From Geosiphon pyriformis (Eukaryota; Glomeromycota; Glomeromycetes; Archaeosporales; Geosiphonaceae): a stretch of 64,000 bases of DNA. Position numbers and translations under genes: made by a program. The notes beneath the pieces were generated by a model. The model saw only the letters and a program-made list of their open reading frames with translations, did no database searches and had not been told where the DNA came from. Below are positions 1 to 12,324 of the stretch, one piece after another (positions within the stretch are counted from its first letter, which is position 1; every line of letters begins with the position of its first letter). The stretch lies in contig JAAOMT010000046.1 in NCBI GenBank assembly GCA_016748015.1, positions 305,687-369,686 of the forward strand, written 5' to 3'.

Positions 1-2070
1 AATATTCTTGTCTTTGGTTAAAATAGTTTAATTAGTGTTAGTGAAAACAAAAGAAAAGTTTAAGATTACAGCAAGAGAGATAAAGAAATTTGGATCTATG
101 AATAGAGTAAAAATACCAGTTAATATGGCAGAAAAAGAAACCCCAAATTTTCAAAGCTAAAATAAACATTTGTGAATTAGGAAAGATTACCATTACTAAT
201 CTTTACATACCAGCCAAAAATTACAAACACATTAAAATCTCAATATACAATACAATTAAAGATCTTATAAAAATACCAAGTAGAATTACTATTGAATACT
301 TAAGCATAGAAGTTAAAAATCAAACATTTATCACTATTCCAGACTTTTCACAACTGTGTAAATATGTAGATATTATATTACAAACAATTTATAGAAGAGA
401 AGAGTATTATTTGCTATAATCAAAACAATTAGAGCAAATAAACTTGAGAAATTTAGACTTACTTCAACAAATACAACTCAAAATACTACTTAATAACTTT
501 ATTAATATCTTTGTCAATAAAATAAATTTAGCAGAACTGATATTATCCAACACCAGATCAAAACTGAAAATGCAATGTTAATCAAACAAAAAACATACAG
601 AGTATTATTAGCCAGCCATAAGATTATCTAACAAGAAATCAACAAAATATTAAACAATAGATTAATTCAACAATTAATAAGTCTATAGTTATTACCAATA
701 GTACTTGTTCAGAAAAAAAATAGAAAGATCCACTTTTATGTAGATTACAGAAAACTCAATAGTATTACTCATAAAAACAGCTATTTAACTTTATGAATTT
801 AGAAGTTATTTAATGTTTTTGAAAGGAAGAAATGGTTTTCAATATTGGACTTAGATAGTAGTTACTGGCAAGTAGCCATGAATCCAGCTGATAAGAAGAA
901 GACAGCATTTACTACAAGAAAAAAAAACTTTGAATTTAATGTAATACTATTTGACTTAACCAATACTTCAGCCACCTTTCAACAACTTATAAAAATTGTA
1001 TATACTGAATTGCTATAAAAATCAGTAGTAGTTTACTTAAATAACACTAACATGTTCTCTAGAACATTCAATAATCATTTTTATTATTTTTAACATGTGT
1101 TTGAAAAGTTAAGAAAAACCAAATTGAAATTGAATACAACCAAATACTTCTTTAACAAAATTAAATTCAAGTTTTTAAGACATGTCATAAGCAAAAACAG
1201 CATCAAAACAGATTCAGACAAAATTAAAATAGTTAAAAATTTTCCAGTATTAACAAACTTAATAGAATTAAGAGCATTTTTGGAATTTGTGAAATATTAT
1301 CACTATTTTATCCAAAATTTTTTCAAACTGGCTTAACTACTTTACCAGCTTCAAGCAAAAAATGTTAAATATAAATAAACTAAAATCCAACAAAAAGCTT
1401 TTGATATCTTAAGAAGAAAGCTTATTCAAACACCAATACTAATCTATCTAAATTATAGCAAGCCATTTATTATCATCACCAATACATCTGGTTAAGTATT
1501 GAGAGCTGTATTGTTACAAAAAAAAGCAGATAAATGAAAACATTCAGTGATATATGCCAGCTAAAGTTTAAGTTTAACTAAGAAGAACTATAGAACTTTA
1601 GCATTAAAAAATTATCTATCTATTTAGCTGTTATTAAATAAAAAGAATATTTAAGTTAAAAGTTTAATGTATATACTGATTACAAAGGATTAACATTAAT
1701 TCAAAAACAAAAATTTAAAAACAATCATCATACAAAATAGAAAATAAAACTATCACTATTTAATTATATAATATATTATAAAAAGAGAAAAAAAAATAGA
1801 AATACCAATTGTTTATTACAAATAAAACAAATCTAAAAACATTTCAACCCAAAAATATAACAAAAAATAAATACACAAAATATCAACAACTTTAACATTA
1901 TATCAATATTCAATAGTTTAAGAAAAAATTATCTAAAAAAAACAAAACAACATAAAACAACAATCAAAATATCTTATTACTTACCAAAATATATTATATT
2001 ATTATGATTGAAACTTATATTTCTTATTAATTATCACATGTATTAGCCACTCTATTTTTAGAAAGTGATT

Positions 2071-2154
2071 ATTGACCTGATCAATGACCTGACTATTGAT
2101 CTAATCATTGATTTGATCATTAACTTAATCATTAACCTAGTCGTTGATCTGATC
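2071..2154 (+). repeat. 12 bp tandem repeat inside family 2 LTR
   Basis: Seven consecutive 12 bp units close to ATTGATCTGATC, with a degenerate eighth. The same array, with different unit numbers, is in the other family 2 LTRs and always lies just upstream of a TATATAA sequence. Its position in the presumed U3 suggests a promoter-proximal element; that role is inference. Confidence 0.85.
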
Positions 2155-2172
2155 ATTGACTACTTTTGATAG

Positions 2173-2180
2173 TTATATAA
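2173..2180 (+). promoter_or_regulatory. Candidate TATA box of family 2 LTR
   Basis: TTATATAA directly follows the 12 bp repeat array. An equivalent (A)G(T/C)TATATAA is kept in the other family 2 LTRs (near 23217, 39749 and 56265), although the LTRs are otherwise strongly diverged. No transcript evidence. Confidence 0.5.
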
Positions 2181-3954
2181 GTGATGAATTTCTTAGCTGT
2201 AGAAAAGCATATAAGAATCAAAAAAAAAGAAATAAAATAACAACTTTCATCTTAATTATTCTCTTATTGCTAATTTCTCTTTCCCTATCTTCAAGTATCT
2301 GAACATTTTGGGATAAAAGATTACTTGTTGGTTATTTCTTACCCTTTTCCTGACTTGTATAATTGTAACATTTGAAGATTATTGAATAAAATATGACTAA
2401 AGAGTACATTTAATACTTGATATTGAATTTTAAGAGTGTTAATGTAAGGCATAGAATTATACCAGTGTGTGATTATTTGTTGACAGTACAAACTATCCCT
2501 CTACCTTTAAATTTCCTGATTATCTTTAGAAAAATACAATGACTGAGATATTTTATAAGACTGATCTCACATATTGAATCTATACTTATTCAATTCACTC
2601 TTTGAAATTGAATTCTCTTTGATTCCTTTCATCACCCTACAATTCTGTTTTCTTTTGCTATCTATTAGCTTGTTACTTCAACCTGTAACAATATTAAAAA
2701 AACAAAAATATTCGGATTAGTCATTTAGAGTAATTACAAAACTAAAAAAAAAACAATACTGTTCAACATGTACTCAAATCTAACAGCAAAACATTTTCAT
2801 AAAAAGCAACCATGAAAAAAACCAGAAAAAAATATTATTGGCTATCTATGTATTCAAACATCATTCATAATATTCAAAATTGTGATGTTTATTAGAGAAA
2901 AAAAGAAACAAAACCCAATAAATCATTAAGATTAATCAAAATAAGACAGTTATTTGATCAAATCAGAATTGACTTAGTTGAATAATTAACTATTATCAGC
3001 AAAAACAATTAATATATATTAGTAATCATAGACTATCTCATAAAATAGTCCAAAGCAAAAGCAATTTAAAGAGCAAATACAGAATCTGTAGCCAAATTTA
3101 TCCACTAAGATTTAATTTGGTCTAAAAAAATTATTATCAGACTAAAGAACTCACTTTGTAAACAGAACATTAATAAAATTAAGTCAAAAATTTAGAATTA
3201 AGAGATCATTATTATTACTATATTATTTACAAACAAATAACTTAGTTGAAAAATTCAACAAAACATTGTGTAAAATAATAGCCAAGATCAGCCAAGAGAA
3301 CCAAAATAAATGGAATTTGTTTATACTATTAGTATTATTTGCTTATTAGACAATGAAGCAAAATATTACACAAGCAATACTATTTAAACTTATTTATAAT
3401 AGAACAACAACATTACTAGTTAAGATAAATATCAATACATATCTAATAAAACCAATAACAGAAGCCAATTTCTAAGAACATTACTAAAAAGAACATATGA
3501 TTTAATAGAAACTTTAAAAAACAAAAGATGAATAGCAGCTAATAATATACAAAAGTTACAAACAAAACAAAAACAACAACATAATAACCAATTATCAAAT
3601 AAACCAATTGAATTTAAGATTGAAGACAAAATACTTTTACATTGTACCAAAACAGAAAAACAATAAAGTGGAAAATTTGATCCAAAATAGGATAAATATT
3701 TCACATTAAAGAAATTCTAGGAAATAAAACTTATAAATTAAAATAGAACAACAAAATTTTAGCTAAAGCAATACATAAAAATTAACTAAAATTATATTAC
3801 AATATAGTATTATTATTTACTAATAATATTCTACAATTAAAAATACAATAAATACTAGTCTAACCAGATAAGATTCCATAAAATCTAAAACCAATCATAA
3901 TTATTGACACAAACATATCAAATTAATCTATAAAAACAGTATATAAAAAATCAA

Positions 3955-4630
3955 TACATATAACAAAAGCAAATAGAAAAATAAAAATTACTGATAATAT
4001 TTACTTATTAGCTTAACAATTATTCTAACTAATTAAACATCAAAAACTAAATATGAAAATTACAATCAACCAATAAACCATTCAATATACAAAAAAAAAG
4101 AAAAATTTCAATATGAACTACAATATAAAGTATACAGAAAATATAAAAATATAATAGAAAATATAATAGCAAAAGTAAAAATATTCATAGAAAACACCAA
4201 AGACAATAGTACCATATAAGGAATTGACAGAAAAAAATTGAAAATGGTGGACACAACAATTTTTAAGAAACTTTTGTTATTATTATTTGAAACAAAAACT
4301 CAATATTCAGAACTTATATATAAATAAAACAAAATAAATATTTAACACAAAAATACTACAACAACTTGAACAATTTGTAAAAAAAAACAATCTATTCACA
4401 TAGACATAAGCAATATACCAGTTACAAACAAAGTTTTAAAACTGTTTAAAAATACTGTTGTATTTAATAATAAATATAGTAACCATCATCCAATTGGAAA
4501 AAATTACCAATACCCAATTTAAAAAATTACAGACCAATATTGTCTAAGTAATTTTTGAGAAAAAAATGATGAAGTTAATCTAAGAAAGAGATTTAAGAGA
4601 TTTAGAAAATTTTAATAGAGCTCAATATTA
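3955..4630 (+). pseudogene. Family 1 ORF3, decayed copy
   Basis: Aligns with the ORF3 of the complete element (32956-33615) and ends at the same place, in a TAA just before an A-rich polypurine tract. The shared segments include a WW.QQF.RNFCY stretch near 4245-4280 and the C-terminal NAQFKKLQ-like and RAQY motifs. Several in-frame stops break it. The function is unknown. Its presence in a second, older copy supports ORF3 as a genuine component of the family. Confidence 0.65.
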
Positions 4631-4644
4631 AAAAAAAGGAATAA

Positions 4645-5479
4645 TATTACTTATAAAAATTAAGAATTATAATAATAAATAAAAATAACCAATCAAAAAT
4701 AGGTGTAATAAAATAGAGAATTCCAAAATTCTCTTAAAAAATTGCAGAATTCTAGGATTCTTTTGAAAAATTGCAAAATTCCAAAATTCCAGAATTTTTT
4801 TGGAGAATTGCAAAATTTTTCAAAAATCTTATATAACACAAATTATGTATATATAGTAAGAATATTAAAAGCAGAAAAGTATTTAGAATTTGATAGAATT
4901 CAGAACTATAATATTCTTCTTTCAAAAAATAGTTTTTTATAACTTAAAGCAAAAATTTATCTATATTAATAAAAATATCTAATTATCATCCAATCTATGT
5001 TATTATTATTTAATTAAGAATATTAATCACTTTTATATTATCAATATTTTATGTTAATAAAATCTAATACTTAACTATACTAAACCAATAGCTCTTAATT
5101 ATGACTCTTGACAGAATACTAATTTTTTATTTTTTTTTATTTTTTTTTGTTTTGTTTCTTTGTTGTTTATTAATTAATTAAAGAGATTAAGTACTGAGTA
5201 TTTAATATTAAAAATAGTCCAGTAAAAAACCTGGGAATAAGAATAAAAATTTAAGAATAGCTTACCAAAAAGACATAACTGTCAGAATAAACCAGCCATT
5301 ATACTGAAAAAAAAAATTCATAGAAAAAACCATTAATTGAATTTCTATCTATTATACAAAAAATTCAACTAAAATTTTTAAACTCTAAAATCTTCAGAAA
5401 TAACTACTATTACCAGCTATTGAGCATCAAGTTATAAATTTGTTATTTATATTAATACCTTAAATAATTATTTGTAACA
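4645..5479 (+). repeat. 3' LTR of decayed family 1 element
   Basis: An 835 bp LTR that starts TATTACTTAT after the polypurine tract and ends TTTGTAACA. It matches the LTRs at 24460-25336 and 33629-34457 throughout. It contains the AATTCC-rich array (about 4717-4805) and a TATATATA sequence near 4847. The next four bases are ATAC; the left TSD lies outside the window. Confidence 0.85.
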
Positions 5480-6517
5480 ATACATTTAGAAACAACAAAT
5501 AATTTTTGAATTGCCAAATAATTACAAACTATATATACAAGATAAAAAAATTGTGTTTAATATGCTTAAATATTGAATTATTAATAAAATGTTAATTTAA
5601 ATAAATATTTTTTGTAATATATCTTTCACTATGTCATTATATCTATTTCTCTATTGGCCATTTTTTTAGAGATATAATGATCAATTTTATTAAGTTTTTA
5701 TTATTATTATTATTATTAAAGTTTGTTTTTAATATAGATTGTATGACTGATGCTATAATATTATTAAAATTGTTATTCAACAAAAAACTATTATTTGATG
5801 TTAGTATAATGTTCAGTATATATTTTATTTTAAAGAGAGTATTTATTTTAAAGATTTATTTATTGTGTAAAAATTAGAAAATAAAACTGTTTAAATAAAT
5901 TAATAACTTATAATTTTTTTATTTTATTAATATTGTTATCCAAAAATTTTTTTTTTTATAAAATAATAAAATTTTCACCTTGGATTCAATACAGTACAAA
6001 ACATTACAATTGTATTTGTTTTAGAGTAATATTCAATTAACTTTTCTTTTGCTGTTCTAGCTATTATAACAAGTAATAGATCTAATATTAAATATGTTAA
6101 ATAAATAACTAAATAAATCCAATTAAGATTATAATGCTTTACTAGATTTATTATTATCAACTATGTCTTCAATGTAATTAAAAATAATATTAAAGAGAGG
6201 AATAATTAAGGAGACAGTATTATTTGAACTGGCTGATATTTTGACTATAATATTTTTAAATAGTTCAAGAAATTTAGCAATTTTATCAAAAACAACTCAC
6301 TAATCATATGAAATGACATATTAATAAAAATTAATGTGAGTACTAGTAAGAGTGTTGAATGTTTATAAATTTACAGTTAGAATTTTTGTATTCAAAATAT
6401 ATGAAATCAGAAATAAACAACTTGCTAATTTAAGAGATAATCTATTTTTAATTATGTTATAAGTAAAATTCTACTAAATAAAACAATCCAGAATAGATTT
6501 ATGGTATTTAATTTGAC
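5480..6517 (+). other. A+T-rich spacer, no gene seen
   Basis: I see no coding homology. A TTA microsatellite (about 5699-5718) produces a short poly-Leu reading frame that should not be taken as a gene. A perfect 11 bp inverted repeat, TCATTATATCT (5634-5644) with AGATATAATGA (5670-5680), could form a hairpin. The reading frame on the minus strand at 5975-6160 is short and unsupported. Confidence 0.6.
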
Positions 6518-7667
6518 ATGTATTACTTTTTTTTATTAAAGTTTAACGAGTAGAGTCCAAACACCACTTAGCACTATACATCATACAAATGATCTAAACT
6601 AGGTGTGAATTATGTCTTTGCTACATGTGACCAGACACTTTGACTGGTCAGAACAACACTACACACTTATATGAACAGAAGCCATGTCACCAACACTTGC
6701 ATAAAACAAACAATGCTTATGATACCCAAAACTGATGCCAAGTGCATCAGCAACACCCAACAACCTAATTACTCTAGCCAAAAGCTGTGTAGAAAAACCA
6801 GAAACAGCAACAGGAATGGAACCATCACATGGAATCAGCTTGTTCTTTTTTATAATGGCCCGGTGTTTCACATGGACCAGCCAGATATTATCACAAAATG
6901 CAAGACAAAACTCACATACAAAATTCACAACATTAACCACTGCCACTTTAAGATCCTTATAAACAGAAACAGACTTGTGATACCAATCGCCAAAAACAAA
7001 GCCCTTACACAGGGCTGTACTGACAGTTACATCCGAAATACAAGTTGACAACAACTGCGATATGCATGAAGAAGAACAAGACAGACCAGAACGCACCTCC
7101 CAGGCAGCTACATAAGTGTTCAACAAACTGGTGCGACTATCAGTGTCAGAAAAGCAAGAAAAAACATGGTCTGAGACTTCAACCTCGCCACAAAACAAAC
7201 AAACTACACTGGGATAACCCCTATCATATAAATGCTTTTGCACAGCAACAGAAAGGTGATGATGAAGGGCTTTCATGAAATATGTACAAAAGCCAGCTGT
7301 CAAAATACTAGTAAAACCAGTCGTCATATGGGAATCCAGGTGCCACATCAGAGAGGACCTCAACCAGTCAATATCAGCACATAGACAACCTGGAACAACC
7401 CAAGAACCAGAACCAACCTCCCAATGCATGCAATTGATAGACCTGAATATGTCATGAACAAAATGCCTCAAATTACCAGAAACCGTATTAACACCAGCCT
7501 TCAAAAACCTCTTACTGACCAAGTGAGGCAGGTGCCAGGCAGAAAGGGCAGCATCCTTAGCAAGTGCATCAGCCTGCTCATTGCCTGAAACACCTGAATG
7601 GTCTTTAACCTTAATCCAATTAACATCCAAATTTTTGCAATAAATAACATTGGCAATGTGACAATAC

Positions 7668-8658
7668 TATTACAGGTGATTATTTCTACTGTTGAATTAA
7701 ATAACAAACCTGTAACTTGGTGTTCAAAAGCTACTTCTGTGAATGAGGTTCTGCAAGTGTTGTATCTAAAGGTTTTGATGGGGTTTTTTATATAATGAAC
7801 AAAGATTCAATAGTGTTGATAGTAGATGTATCTTTCAAGAGTTTTCCCAATTTCTTTCTCAGCATGGTGGCTGGATTTAGTCTGGCAGTCGTGCTCTTCT
7901 GGTAAGCTATCCAATAATATATAAAATCCTACTTTTATTTCTGGGTCTTTTACCAAACTATCCTTGATGTCAATAACTTAGTGCTTAATCTTTTAATCAA
8001 TTAGTATACAACAACAAAAGCAAAAGAAAGAAAATAAAATAAAGAAAATAAAAATAACGAAAATAGAAAAAATAAGCCAAGGCAATTTGGTACATTAGTA
8101 TCTCATTAATAGCTGATCAAGAGCTATTGTTCCAGCATGGTTAAGTATCAATTACTATCAACATAAAGTGTTGATAGTAGAGAGTGGGTTGAGATATGGA
8201 AGGATTATTTATTTGATGATTGGAAACTAAAATGTTGTTTAGATTAAATTTAAACTGGAAGGTCTAAACTAAAAGAGTTTGTTTTTTTTTTGTATTTTTA
8301 ATAATTATAATTTGCGAGTCTAATTGATTCTATGAGTCTAATTGACTTCACAAATCAATTAACTCTGAATCTCATTAACTAATTTTCTAACTTCTGATAC
8401 TACTGCTATATATACGTATTTGAGATTCTTCAATTCCTTAATTCTTCATGTCAGAAATCCTGGAATTCCTGGAATTCTGCAATTATTTTGAGAGGAATTC
8501 TGGAATTCTGGAATCCTGCAATTCCTTATACAAGAATCCTGAAATTCCTAGAATCCTGCAATTCTTCTAAGAAGAATCCTGGAATTCCACATTTACTACA
8601 TCTACCTCTGATTGGCTAATTTATCTGCTAATATACTTTCTATATTCTATGAGTAACA
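7668..8658 (-). repeat. Family 1 solo LTR inserted in LINE A RNase H
   Basis: A 991 bp LTR in reverse orientation. Read on the minus strand it starts TGTTACTCATAGAATATA at 8658 and ends CACCTGTAATA at 7668. The flanks are ATAC (7664-7667) and ATGC (8659-8662): a 4 bp TSD with one G-to-A change. LINE A's RNase H homology is continuous across the insert. This copy keeps the original TGTTAC start, which is TATTAC in the other family 1 LTRs, so it defines the family's LTR ends. It includes a long AATTCC-rich array (8448-8592) and a TATATATA-type sequence near 8409-8416. Confidence 0.93.
8448..8592 (-). repeat. AATTCC-rich imperfect array in family 1 LTR
   Basis: Repeated words of the kind GGAATTCTGGAATCCTGCAATTC, divided by short spacers. 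Arrays of the same kind lie in the other family 1 LTRs (about 4717-4805, 24520-24690 and 33700-33810) with different lengths. They precede a TATA-like sequence and so fall in the presumed U3. Confidence 0.8.
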
Positions 8659-11600
8659 ATGCTCAATTCAACAATAATTCCTGAAATCAGAGCCAACTGA
8701 TAAAGACTCTGATCTGCAAACATCTAAAGCTGTCTGGCTGTCTGAGAACAAGTCAACCAAACAAAAAGAAGGAACACACTTAAGAGCTAAAACAATGGCC
8801 TGCAACTCCACCAAAGTAGAAAAAACCAAACCAGAAACCCCCACACCCAGACCCAAATCAATGTTCTCAAAGAAAACTGCAGTATCAGCCAACATGTCAA
8901 CAGTGCCCAAATTACTCAGAGACCCATCTGTGTACACAGAAAGGCGGGTGGCACTAACATTCAACAGATCATTACAAATAACACCAAAACCAAAAGACTG
9001 ACAGATGTCAGAAGAACCACAAACACCCTCATAAGGAGAATGACTAGAAAGAGAAGCCACACCACCAAGAAAACATACAGAGAGATCAAACCAGGAGAGG
9101 ACCGGACCATGGGGGTCCAATCTTTTCCAATGCTTGAAAGTCTTTCAATTAAAAACAATGCCATTCTGGTCACAAAGCTGGTCTACAAAAGCTATATCAT
9201 AATGCCTGAGGGAAGAGACACATTTAAAGAAAATTGTCTTGCTGAGAACTAGAAACATAGGAGTACCACTCCGAAGATGAAAAGCACTGGCCAAAGAGCC
9301 ACCCAGAGACAAATCACATCTGGAAAAAATATGAACCACACCTGCCAAAAAGTTGTTTGAAGGGCTGACTCTAACATAAACAAAAAACAACAAAGAGGGA
9401 TGAAAACGCCAGCTGAGAACCTGAAGATCATGAGACTTATAAGAAAACAAGCAACCAAATTTGCAAAAGCAATGACAGAAGCCAATTTGCTCTCAGCCTG
9501 AATCTGCTCAAAAGTTTTTAAATTATACAAAAAAGGATGATGAAACACATCATTGGAAAAGTTCAAAGGCAGTCCAGATTTGGACTTTAGACCCTTGCGA
9601 ATCAAAGCATCTCATTTATTACACACACTGAGAGGAATAAAACTGAACTGAGTTCTGTAGCTGACAATAGGAAAGAGAACTGAAGACACCAAATAAGTGA
9701 ACTGTTTATCTGAAATAGCTTTTCTCAAAATGAGATTGATGAAAAACCAATCATCTGAATGCGCTTAAACCAAGCTAGGCTTCAAAAAATCTTCAGAAAA
9801 TAAAAAAATCCTCAGATAATGATGAGGTTCACCTCTTTTAGCAATAAAAATTGGCATACCACTAATAGTTAGGTAAGGAACAGTAATCTGACAGTTAATA
9901 GGAATGACCACAGTCTTGTTATTGTTTATTGAAATGTCATTTAAACAAAAAAAATCACTAGCAACATTAAAGATGTGTTGTGTAGCAGCCTGGCTGCTAC
10001 CAATTCAGATAGTATCATTAACAAAAGCACCAGCAGCCAGAAACAATGTCAGCCCAGCTTGAGATTCCATTCAGCCAGTCTTAGAAATGAAATGAGAAAT
10101 CAATCTGTAACCACAAATGCTCTTCTGTCTCTTAACCTCACACAAAAGCAAGTCATAAAATATGCACCAGAAAAGTGGTGAAAAAACCTCCCTCTAATCC
10201 AATTCATTATGAACATGATATCCATCAGTCAAACCAAAATCTGTCATCACTCTGTTAGTGTGACCATTATGAATGCTACCAAAAAATCTGATAAATTTGT
10301 CACACATTTTGATTCTGATCAAACTCCTCTTGAGATGCTCCCAACCAACAGAATCATAAGCTTTGCACATATTTTGTAAAACCAGCCACAACTCTCAGTT
10401 CTTTTCCAAAGCATCTTTGATCACTAAACCAATAGCGAAGATAGGCAATTAAGTAGATGTACTTTTTAAGACAGAGAAATTGTCTCCATAGAAAATATCA
10501 AAAGTGCTACAAGCCAGAGAGATCTGATCTGAAAGAATCTTGAAAAGGATCTTGCAAGCTGTCTCAATCAAAGCAATAGGGCGGATATTTGTAAGAACCT
10601 CCTTCTACTCATAAAGTTTAGGAATCATCGAGACCCAGGCTTTCCTCCAAGGTCCAGACACTGACTTACAACCCAAACAAAAATTTAAGAGCACCAAAAG
10701 CATATCCAAGACCGACTTGTCACAGTGTTTCTAAAGTTCATTAGTAATACTAGAAAGACCAGCTGCTTTCCCATCAGGCAAATTTGAAATAACACCAAAC
10801 ATCTCATCAAAACTGATTGAATGTATTACATTAAAGAAGGCACCATTGAAGACATGATCCAAAGACCGAAACTGCCTTGCCCAATTACCAGAGATATCAG
10901 AAGTCACTACATGTTTTCTAGTCCAACTCTCCATGATTCCATTTATCTTAGATTTAACCAAATCAGGCTCTAAGACCAACTCCTCACCATCCACCAAATG
11001 ATCTAACACCACTTTATGAAAAGGACACTCCAAAACACTTCTAATGGTGTGATCCTTATTCACCTCAAAACTCTCCATTCTCTTCTCAATAGCCTACCTT
11101 ATACGAGATTCTTCAGCATGCTTAGATTCCAATAACTTAAAAGAGTGGTAAGACTTTCTCGCTTTAGCCAGTCCAGAATGGATTGCATTAAAACTGGGGC
11201 CAGAAAAAAATAGAAATTTCACTAATAAAGCACCCACAGAATCAAGCCTGTTTCAAGTATTCAACAACAAGGCAAAATCTCTGCCAGAAACCAATTGAGA
11301 AATCTTCACCAGTTTAGACACAAGTAGTTCCAGTTTATGAAACCAGAAAGACACCTTATTAAAAACACAATCAAAACTTTTAAACCATTTTTTCTTGAAT
11401 GTTCTACCAGCTGAAAGAACCATAACCTTATGAACAATGTCCCACATCACATCCAGATCAGAAAACTGCTTAGCTGCAACAAACTCATCCGAGAACATAA
11501 CAGCATTAGCAGCCATAACAACCCTGAATTCTGACCACTTAATCTCACTGGCATTTTTGATATCATACTTCTAACAATCTCTATTAGCTTGTTTGTGCAA

Positions 11601-12324
11601 TGAGTTCAACTGGATATTGAGCAGGCCACCAGACCCACAGAAACATAAACAGCCTTGTGATCAGTATCAAAATAGTTCTCAACGCCATCCACACCATAAT
11701 CTATCACTGCACCAACCAAATTAGAAGAAACAAACATGTAGTCAATTGTCTTAGTGATACCACAAAAATTGCACCAAGTAGGTGACTTCACAAAAGAGCT
11801 CCCCCCCAGAGAGTTAATCAAACCCAAATCAAAACACTTTTTGAAACTGGCACATTTGTGCAAACTATCCTCATTAAAATCACCACCAAGAATAACAAAA
11901 GAAAACTCATTAATGGCTTTAGCAATGAGAGAATTGATCTCACCAGCCTGAGAAAACCAAACCACTGATGAAGCACCAGCATAGAGTCTCAAAATAGACA
12001 CTGAAAGTTTATTTTTAAAAAGAAACTTGATAGATAAGAGCTGACCAGGCACCTCAGAAACTTTGCAGACGTGTTTTGCCAAAGAAGAATTCATGATGAT
12101 TAACACCTTAGCACCCAAAGAACCAGAATTCAGACCAGAAGTAAAAACCCGAACACCATCAAATTTGTTGGTCAACCATGGACAAACTTTTCTTTTAAGT
12201 TTCGACTTTGTAAAAATAGAAACCAAATTGTTTATATCCTTATGCCAATGAATGACATCATTTTGCTTTGCAGAATTGTTCAACCCATAAACATTACATG
12301 TAGCAATTTTTCATATTAAACCAC

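Larger units (their letters stand above)
2000..2690 (+). repeat. Family 2 solo LTR inserted in family 1 integrase
   Basis: A 691 bp LTR starting TATTATGATT and ending CTGTAACA, flanked by a 4 bp direct repeat ATAT (1996-1999 and 2691-2694). The integrase homology resumes on both sides. The same sequence recurs at 23012-23747, 39572-40069 plus 46979-47199, and 56037-56775. This copy has kept more G and C than those, so it looks younger. It contains seven 12 bp tandem units (2071-2154) and a TATA-like TTATATAA at 2173-2180. No internal element sequence is attached, so it is a solo LTR, probably left by LTR-LTR recombination. The ATAT repeat is weak evidence alone in such A+T-rich DNA. Confidence 0.85.
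1..3790 (+). pseudogene. Decayed pol of family 1 (dUTPase tail, RT, RNase H, integrase)
   Basis: Homologous to the pol of the complete family 1 element. The dUTPase tail covers 1-150 and the PR-RT linker about 150-420. The RT is visible from about 700 to 1340: the SSYWQVA motif is near 860, the catalytic YLDD box has become YLNN near 1035, and the best surviving piece (1097-1336) carries the conserved FLRH and ELRAFLEF segments. RNase H follows to about 1830. The integrase runs from about 1850 to 3790 and is split by the LTR at 2000-2690; a CDAC-type zinc-finger remnant near 2880 has lost cysteines. Stops are numerous. Not functional. Confidence 0.85.
1..5479 (+). mobile_element. Family 1 Ty3/gypsy element, 3' part, heavily decayed
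   Basis: The left edge of the window cuts this element. From base 1 it aligns by eye, in order, with the complete family 1 copy at 24460-34457: bases 1-150 match the end of its dUTPase (about 29580-29720), then come the RT, RNase H, integrase, ORF3 and 3' LTR. The LTR ends in TGTAACA at 5479. A family 2 LTR (2000-2690) interrupts the integrase. The copy is far more decayed than the one at 24460: many Trp, Gln and Arg codons have become stops and G+C is low. It can only be a relic. The 5' LTR, gag and protease would lie left of the window. Confidence 0.9.

Noticed and set aside
2071-2154. A regular 12 bp repeat array as a CRISPR-like array.
   Set aside because: Units are contiguous, degenerate and lack spacers; the array lies inside an LTR and recurs in each copy.
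5677-5877. A short Leu-rich, membrane-like reading frame.
   Set aside because: It comes from a TTA microsatellite in A+T-rich spacer; no start context, homology or neighbour supports a gene.
6671-7457. Plus-strand frames opposite LINE A.
   Set aside because: The minus strand encodes the RNase H and zinc-like end of ORF2 with clear motifs; the plus-strand frames are shadows.
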